This document shows positions 59,254 to 64,000 of a stretch of 64,000 bases of DNA, piece after piece. How positions within the stretch are numbered: position 1 is the stretch's first letter; each line of letters begins with the position of its first letter. A program made the position numbers and the translations under genes. Source of the stretch: Roseateles sp. (lineage in GTDB: Bacteria > Pseudomonadota > Gammaproteobacteria > Burkholderiales > Burkholderiaceae_C); NCBI GenBank assembly GCA_015657635.1, contig JACDQM010000180.1:23159-87158 (forward strand), read 5' to 3'. A model generated the notes under the pieces. The model was given only the letters and a program-made list of their open reading frames with translations, was not told where the DNA came from and did not search any database.

Positions 59254-60510
59254 TCAGCTCAGGCTCACACGCGCAAACTTGCGCTTGCCCACCTGCAGCA
59301 CGAACTGGCCGGCGTCAACCTTCAGGCCCTTGTCGCTGATGACGGCGCCGTCGATCTTCACGCCGCCCTGTTCGATCATGCGCATGGCCTCACTGCTGGA
59401 CGGCACCAGCCCGGCGGACTTCAGCAAGGCCGCAATGCCCAGCGGCGCGCCGGCCAGCGTCACTTCCGGGATGTCATCCGGAATGCCGCCCTTGGCACGG
59501 TTGTTGAAGTCGCCCTCGGCGCTGTCGGCCGCTGCCGCGCCATGGAAGCGCGCGGTGATCTCCTTGGCCAGCATCACCTTGGCGTCCTTGGGGTTGCGGC
59601 CGCCCTCGACCTCGGTCTTCAAGGCCGCGATCTCGGTCATGGGACGGAAGCTCAGCAACTCGAACCACTTCCACATCTGCACATCGCTGATCGACAGGAT
59701 CTTGGCGAACATGCTGTTGGCCGGCTCGGTAACGCCGACGTAGTTGTTCTTGGACTTGGACATCTTGTCCACGCCATCCAGACCTTCCAGCAGCGGCATG
59801 GTCAGAATGCACTGCGGCTCCTGGCCAAACTCCTGCTGCAGATGGCGGCCCATCAGCAGGTTGAACTTCTGGTCGGTGCCGCCCAGTTCCAGATCGCTCT
59901 TCAAGGCCACCGAGTCGTAGCCCTGCATCAGCGGGTAGAGGAACTCGTGCACCGAGATCGGCGTGTGGCTCTGGAAGCGCTTGGTGAAGTCGTCACGCTC
60001 CAGCATGCGCGCCACCGTGTACTTGGCGGCCAACTGAATCATGCCGCGCGCGCCCAGTGGGTCGCTCCACTCGCTGTTGTAGCGGATCTCGGTCTTGGCC
60101 GGGTCCAGCACCAGGCTGGCCTGCCGGTAGTAGGTCTCGGCATTGGCCTTGATCTGCTCATGCGTCAGCGGCGGGCGGGTTGCGTTGCGGCCCGAGGGGT
60201 CGCCGATCATCGAAGTGAAGTCGCCAATCAGGAAGATCACCTGATGGCCCAGCTCCTGCAGCTGGCGCATCTTGTTGAGCACCACCGTGTGGCCCAGATG
60301 AATGTCCGGGGCCGTCGGGTCCAGGCCCAGCTTGATGCGCAGCGGCTGGCCGGTGGCCTCGGAGCGGGCCAGCTTGGCCAGCCATTCCGCCTCGGGCAGC
60401 AGCTCTTCGCAGCCGCGCAGCGAGATGGCCATGGCTTCGCGCACCCGGTCGGTGATCGGGTGTGTCGGCGCCGGGGCTGCAGAAACGGAGGGAGTTCGCG
60501 ATTCGGACAT
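59254..60510 (-). CDS. tyrS: Tyrosine-tRNA ligase
   Basis: A 418-residue class I synthetase. [11 protein letters not shown] is the HIGH motif, [12 protein letters not shown] the KMSKS motif and [14 protein letters not shown] the family signature. A C-terminal S4-like RNA-binding domain ([17 protein letters not shown]) binds the tRNA anticodon arm. Length matches the TyrZ-type group. Weak ribosome site; divergent from the M23 peptidase gene. Confidence 0.97.
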   Translation of the reverse strand: MSESRTPSVSAAPAPTHPITDRVREAMAISLRGCEELLPEAEWLAKLARSEATGQPLRIKLGLDPTAPDIHLGHTVVLNKMRQLQELGHQVIFLIGDFTSMIGDPSGRNATRPPLTHEQIKANAETYYRQASLVLDPAKTEIRYNSEWSDPLGARGMIQLAAKYTVARMLERDDFTKRFQSHTPISVHEFLYPLMQGYDSVALKSDLELGGTDQKFNLLMGRHLQQEFGQEPQCILTMPLLEGLDGVDKMSKSKNNYVGVTEPANSMFAKILSISDVQMWKWFELLSFRPMTEIAALKTEVEGGRNPKDAKVMLAKEITARFHGAAAADSAEGDFNNRAKGGIPDDIPEVTLAGAPLGIAALLKSAGLVPSSSEAMRMIEQGGVKIDGAVISDKGLKVDAGQFVLQVGKRKFARVSLS

Positions 60511-60572
60511 GGATGTGTCGAAAGCGGCCTGACGCCTTGCGTAAAGCCTTGATTTGTCGGGTTTTCTAGGCG

Positions 60573-60599
60573 TTGACTGGGCGTTTGCCTCGGTATACT
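60573..60599 (+). promoter_or_regulatory. Sigma-70-like promoter before the M23 peptidase gene
   Basis: TTGACT at 60573-60578 and TATACT at 60594-60599 are close to consensus but only 15 bases apart, shorter than the usual 16-18. The start codon is 72 bases further. Confidence 0.55.
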
Positions 60600-60671
60600 C
60601 GCCGCTGCTTTGCAGTCGCCCAGCCCCTTCAGGGCCGGACGACGCAAGTGCTTGATTCTAGTGGACGCCCC

Positions 60672-62123
60672 ATGGCGTTCGTGATCCAGCTGCCAGGCCC
60701 GGTGCCCAGCGGCAAGAACAAATGGCCCCGGGCATTCTTGAGCGTGACTGACTGGAAATTCGAACTGAAGCAGGGTTTTGCCAAGGCTGAGGCCTTCGCT
60801 GCACGACACCCACGCGCACTGACTGGCACGGTCGTCGGCCTGCTCAGCGGTTTTGCCGTCACTGCTTTCGGTATCGCCCCTTTGGCGCCGAATGCCGAGG
60901 ACCTGCCGCGTTACACGATCAGCGAGCCCCTCGCGCTGCCGGGCTTGGATGAACAGCTCAGCGACCTGGCCGTCCACAAGCTCTCGCTGGTTCGCAATGA
61001 TCAGACCCGCAGCAGCGACACGGCGGACACCCTGTTGCAGCGCATGGGCGCCTTCGATCCGGCTGCTGCACTGTTCCTGCGCAACGATCCGGTCGCCCGC
61101 CGCGTGCTGCAAGGGCGCGCCGGCAAGCTGGTGCAACTCAGCGCCGACCCCTCAGGCAAGGTGCAGGGCTTGGTGGTGCGCTTCCCTGCCGAGCTGAGCG
61201 ATCAGCAGGCCACACATTTCAGCCGCCTCAGCATCAGCCGCAACGGCAACAGCTTCAGCGCCAAGCTTGAGGCCGCACCGCTGACACCGCAGGTGCTGCT
61301 GGGCAGCGGGCAGATCAAGACCTCGCTGTTCGCCGCCACCGACGAAGCTGGCATCCCCGACGCCATTGCGTCTCAGATGGCCGACATGTTCTCGGGAGAC
61401 ATCGACTTCCACCGCGAGTTGCGCAAGGGTGATCGCTTCTCGGTTGTCTTCGAATCGATGACGGCGGATGGCGAACCGATCAACTGGGGCCAGGCCGCGG
61501 GTCGCGTTGTCGCGGCAGAGTTCGTCAACAACGGCCGCAGCCATGCCGCCGTTTGGTACAAGGACGCCAGCACCAAGGGTGGCTACTACGGCTTCGACGG
61601 CCAGAGCAAGCGCCGCGCCTTCCTCGCCAGCCCGATGGAGTTCTCGCGCGTGACCTCGGGCTTCGCGATGCGCTTCCATCCGATCCTGCAGAAGTGGCGG
61701 GCTCACCTGGGTGTGGATTACGGCGCGCCTACCGGCACGCCGGTGCGCAGCGTCGGCGACGGCTTGGTGGAGTTTGCCGGCTGGCAGAACGGCTTCGGCA
61801 ACGTCGTCTACATCCGCCATGCGGGCGAGCGCCAGACGGTGTACGCCCACCTCAGCCGCATCGATGTCAAGAAGGGCCAGCGCATCGATCAAGGACAGCG
61901 AGTCGGTGCCGTCGGCGCGACAGGGTGGGCCACCGGCCCCCATCTGCACTTCGAATTCCGCGTCAAGGGCCAGCACCAGGACCCACGTGTGATTGCCCGC
62001 GCCTCTGAGGCCGTCGTGCTGCCGGCCTCGGCCAAAGCCCAGTTCAAGCAGACCGTGGCCAGCATCAAGAGCCAGCTGGCGGTGGCTGAGTCGATCGGCG
62101 TGGGTGTCAGCGGCGCTGATTGA
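60672..62123 (+). CDS. M23 family metallopeptidase
   Basis: A 483-residue membrane-anchored peptidoglycan endopeptidase. A cytoplasmic N-terminus (about 1-45), one helix (ALTGTVVGLLSGFAVTAFGI), an LysM/OapA-like middle region and the C-terminal LytM domain from about 330: FHPILQKWRAHLGVDYGAPTG gives H and D zinc ligands, and GPHLHFEF the HxH. All four catalytic positions are present, so it should be active. The ATG at 60672 is chosen. It is followed by anmK after 14 bases, linking wall cleavage and recycling. Confidence 0.94.
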   Translation: MAFVIQLPGPVPSGKNKWPRAFLSVTDWKFELKQGFAKAEAFAARHPRALTGTVVGLLSGFAVTAFGIAPLAPNAEDLPRYTISEPLALPGLDEQLSDLAVHKLSLVRNDQTRSSDTADTLLQRMGAFDPAAALFLRNDPVARRVLQGRAGKLVQLSADPSGKVQGLVVRFPAELSDQQATHFSRLSISRNGNSFSAKLEAAPLTPQVLLGSGQIKTSLFAATDEAGIPDAIASQMADMFSGDIDFHRELRKGDRFSVVFESMTADGEPINWGQAAGRVVAAEFVNNGRSHAAVWYKDASTKGGYYGFDGQSKRRAFLASPMEFSRVTSGFAMRFHPILQKWRAHLGVDYGAPTGTPVRSVGDGLVEFAGWQNGFGNVVYIRHAGERQTVYAHLSRIDVKKGQRIDQGQRVGAVGATGWATGPHLHFEFRVKGQHQDPRVIARASEAVVLPASAKAQFKQTVASIKSQLAVAESIGVGVSGAD

Positions 62124-62137
62124 CCGATGCCGCTCGC

Positions 62138-63262
62138 ATGAGCGCTGAGCTCTATATCGGCCTGATGTCAGGCACGTCGCTGGACGGCATCGACGCCGTG
62201 CTGGCCAGTTTCCCCGGACCGAAGGGTCAGGCCATGGAGGTGCTGGCTCACCAGTTCCAGCCATTTCCTGCGCCGCTGCGCGCTGAACTGCTGGCCTTGA
62301 ACAGCCCCGGCCCCGATGAAGCCCACCGCTGCGCGCTGGCTGCCAATGCAATGGCACGCAGCTACGCGGATACCGTGGCGAGTCTGCTCGCCAGCAGCGG
62401 ATATGCCGCAGCCCAGATCCGCGCTCTTGGCGCCCATGGCCAGACCATCCGCCATCGGCCGGGCGAGTTCGATGGCGTCGGCTATACCCTGCAATTGCTC
62501 AATGGCGCCCTGCTGGCAGAGCTTGCGGGGATGGCCGTTGTCTGCGACCTGCGCAGCCGCGATGTCGCAGCAGGCGGCCAGGGTGCTCCCTTGGTGCCAG
62601 CCTTTCACGCTGCGCTGTTCGCTCGCGCCGAGCAGGATGTCGCGGTACTGAATGTCGGCGGCATCAGCAACATCAGCCTGCTCGGGCCGGAAGGAACGAT
62701 CAAAGGATTTGATTGCGGTCCAGGCAATTGCCTGATGGACGCATGGATTCATCAGCACCAAGGGCGTGACTACGATGCCAATGGCGACTGGGCCGCCAGC
62801 GGCCAGGTCTTGCCCGATCTGCTGGCAGCCATGCTGGATGAACCCTACTTCCGCCAGCCGCCACCGCGCAGCACCGGCCGGGATCTGTTCAACCCGGAGT
62901 GGCTGAGCAGCAAGCTCCGCACGCACGCGTCAGATGCGGCCGCTTGCGATGTTCAGGCCACACTGCTTGAGCTGACGGCACGTTGCATCAGTAGCAGCAT
63001 CCACGACCACGGCCCGGCTAAAGGCGACTTGCTCGTCTGTGGCGGGGGGGCCTTGAACCTGCAGCTGATGCGTCGGCTGAAGGTGCTTCTTCCGAGCTTC
63101 TCGGTGGCACGCACAGACTCACAAGGCTTGCCGGCCATGCAAGTGGAGGCCGCAGCCTTTGCCTGGCTGGCCGCGCGACACTGCTCGCATCTAAGCGGCA
63201 ATCTGCCGGCGGTCACTGGCGCGGCAGGGCCGAGGATTTTGGGCGCCTACCATCCCGCCTGA
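62138..63262 (+). CDS. anmK: Anhydro-N-acetylmuramic acid kinase
   Basis: A 374-residue sugar kinase that turns 1,6-anhydro-MurNAc into MurNAc-6-phosphate in wall recycling. YIGLMSGTSLDGIDAVLASF (residues 6-25) is the ATP-binding signature, ALGAHGQTIRHRPGE the substrate loop, NVGGISNISLLG and FDCGPGNCLMD further family motifs and LLVCGGGALNLQLM the C-terminal domain. The ATG at 62138 is preferred over an in-frame TTG at 62120. It lies in the tyrS-M23-anmK-erpA-rpsI run common to Burkholderiales. Confidence 0.96.
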   Translation: MSAELYIGLMSGTSLDGIDAVLASFPGPKGQAMEVLAHQFQPFPAPLRAELLALNSPGPDEAHRCALAANAMARSYADTVASLLASSGYAAAQIRALGAHGQTIRHRPGEFDGVGYTLQLLNGALLAELAGMAVVCDLRSRDVAAGGQGAPLVPAFHAALFARAEQDVAVLNVGGISNISLLGPEGTIKGFDCGPGNCLMDAWIHQHQGRDYDANGDWAASGQVLPDLLAAMLDEPYFRQPPPRSTGRDLFNPEWLSSKLRTHASDAAACDVQATLLELTARCISSSIHDHGPAKGDLLVCGGGALNLQLMRRLKVLLPSFSVARTDSQGLPAMQVEAAAFAWLAARHCSHLSGNLPAVTGAAGPRILGAYHPA

Positions 63263-63304
63263 AGACCTCACGCCTGAATCGAATACTGGCGCAAGCAGAT
63301 CAGC

Positions 63305-63330
63305 AAAAAGCCGCCCGAGGGCGGCTTTTT
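63305..63330. terminator. Bidirectional terminator between anmK and erpA
   Basis: A stem GCCGCCC/GGGCGGC flanked by AAAAA and TTTTT, so both strands end in a U tract. Between convergent genes; same palindrome as 9816-9835 and 38133-38152. Confidence 0.9.
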
Positions 63331-63358
63331 GATCACACGACGCGGAGGCGACTGGCGT

Positions 63359-63733
63359 TCAGACCGAGAAGCTCGATCCACAACCGCAGGTGGTCGAGGC
63401 GTTCGGATTCTTGATCACGAACTGCGCGCCCTGCAGGTCTTCCTTGTAGTCGATCTCGGCGCCCATCAGATACTGCAGGCTCATGGCGTCGATCAGCAGC
63501 GTCACGCCGTTCTTGTTCATCTGCGTGTCGTCTTCGTTGACGGCCTCATCGAAGGTGAAGCCATACTGGAAGCCGGAACAGCCGCCGCCCTGCACAAAGA
63601 CGCGCAGCTTCAACTCTGGGTTGCCTTCCTCAGCAACCAAGTCCCGCACCTTGTCGGCGGCACTGTCGGTGAAGACCAGAGGTGCCGGCATGTCAGAGAC
63701 TCCAGCCAAGGTCGATTCGAGAACTGCGCTCAT
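63359..63733 (-). CDS. erpA: Iron-sulfur cluster insertion protein ErpA
   Basis: A 124-residue A-type carrier. The three cluster-binding cysteines are in [14 protein letters not shown] and the C-terminal [11 protein letters not shown]. The N-terminal 15 residues are an extension before the domain. RBS AGGA is six bases before the ATG. It delivers clusters to apoproteins; cyaY in this window acts in the same pathway. Confidence 0.96.
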   Translation of the reverse strand: MSAVLESTLAGVSDMPAPLVFTDSAADKVRDLVAEEGNPELKLRVFVQGGGCSGFQYGFTFDEAVNEDDTQMNKNGVTLLIDAMSLQYLMGAEIDYKEDLQGAQFVIKNPNASTTCGCGSSFSV

Positions 63734-63765
63734 ACGGATTCCTAATGTGTTGACGCTGGCGAATT

Positions 63766-63790
63766 ATCTCCCAGCCCTACGCTCAAGTAT
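63766..63790 (-). promoter_or_regulatory. Possible IscR-like site before erpA
   Basis: On the minus strand ATACTTGA, a full match to the left half of the IscR type 1 site, is followed by a poor right half (16 of 25 positions by eye). It overlaps a GATAAT (-10-like) word. Weak evidence. Confidence 0.25.
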
Positions 63791-63860
63791 TGGGACGAAT
63801 CATGCCATCCCGAGACTTGCCCCTGTGCGAAACCAGGGCTTTGACGCACGCCACAAATGA

Positions 63861-63886
63861 ACAAGGCCGCTTTGCAGCGGCCTTGT
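63861..63886 (-). terminator. Terminator downstream of rpsI
   Basis: ACAAGGCCGCT pairs with AGCGGCCTTGT (11 pairs, four-base loop), then TTCATTTG on the minus strand. A smaller CCACCG / CGGTGG stem lies between it and the rpsI stop. Confidence 0.75.
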
Positions 63887-63928
63887 TGTCTGCATCCACC
63901 GAACAAGTCCGGTGGAACAGCAAGTCGA

Positions 63929-64000
63929 TCAGCGCTTGCTGAACTGCTTCCGGCGGCGAGCGCCGTGCAGACCGACCTTCTTACGCTCGACTTCACGCGC
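63929..64000 (-). CDS. rpsI: 30S ribosomal protein S9, C-terminus (partial)
   Basis: The last 23 residues are seen: AREVERKKVGLHGARRRKQF followed by SKR and TGA. The REVERKKVG...RRR.QFSKR end is diagnostic for S9, whose tail reaches the ribosomal P site. The gene continues beyond the window. His and Gly after KVGL, where many species have Arg-Lys, is a small variation. Confidence 0.95.
   Translation of the reverse strand, partial: AREVERKKVGLHGARRRKQFSKR

Overview
The window is GC-rich and gene-dense. The set of genes present is a near-complete type IV pilus apparatus, a full type II secretion cluster, gltBD, coq7, frataxin, Neisseria/Burkholderia-type porins and the tyrS - M23 peptidase - anmK - erpA - rpsI run. 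Together these point to the chromosome of a betaproteobacterium of the order Burkholderiales, probably near Roseateles, Paucibacter, Rubrivivax or Leptothrix. The assignment comes from gene content and protein style, not from a database comparison.

Layout. 1-850 (minus): start of an Mla lipid-transport operon (mlaF, first codons of mlaE). 935-9595 (minus): minor-pilin operon pilE-fimT-pilV-pilW-pilX-pilY1 plus a TonB-like gene. 9859-16127 (minus): glutamate synthase gltB-gltD, with a REP-type transposase and its inverted repeats just upstream (16245-16996). 17012-27174 (minus): pilM-N-O-P-Q, a frameshifted Ig-like lipoprotein gene, aroK, aroB and dgt. mrcA (PBP1A) diverges from pilM at 27415. 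29876-30449: cyaY and an lptM-like lipoprotein gene. 30475-35701 (minus): dpp/opp-type peptide transporter operon with an M20 amidohydrolase gene inside it. 35980-39181 (minus): DUF3047 lipoprotein and two porins. 39470-43688: coq7, osmC, a possible small RNA or small ORF with a strong terminator, ilvA and a divergent CobT-like gene. 43782-54712: gspC facing gspG-H-I-J-K-L-M-N-D-E-F. 54845-59177: a 5'-nucleotidase and a tricorn-like periplasmic protease. 59254-64000: tyrS, M23 peptidase, anmK, erpA and the end of rpsI.

How the parts work together. The two pilus clusters supply the PilMNOP alignment complex, the PilQ secretin and the minor pilins with the PilY1 tip adhesin. The pilus motors, platform protein and prepilin peptidase lie elsewhere. 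The gsp cluster encodes an analogous secretin, pseudopilins and ATPase. Nearby genes serve the envelope: PBP1A, M23 peptidase, AnmK, porins and Mla.

Most notable points. (1) Four places where one G/C base appears to be missing: two in gspF, one in gspC and one in the Ig-like lipoprotein gene. The last also carries a nine-base G tract that could be phase-variable. (2) A CobT-like protein that lacks the usual catalytic motifs. (3) A short terminated transcript unit at 40656-40844 that is either a small protein gene or an sRNA. (4) A TonB-like gene coupled to pilY1. I found no CRISPR array, tRNA, rRNA or prophage, and no clearly novel multi-gene system.
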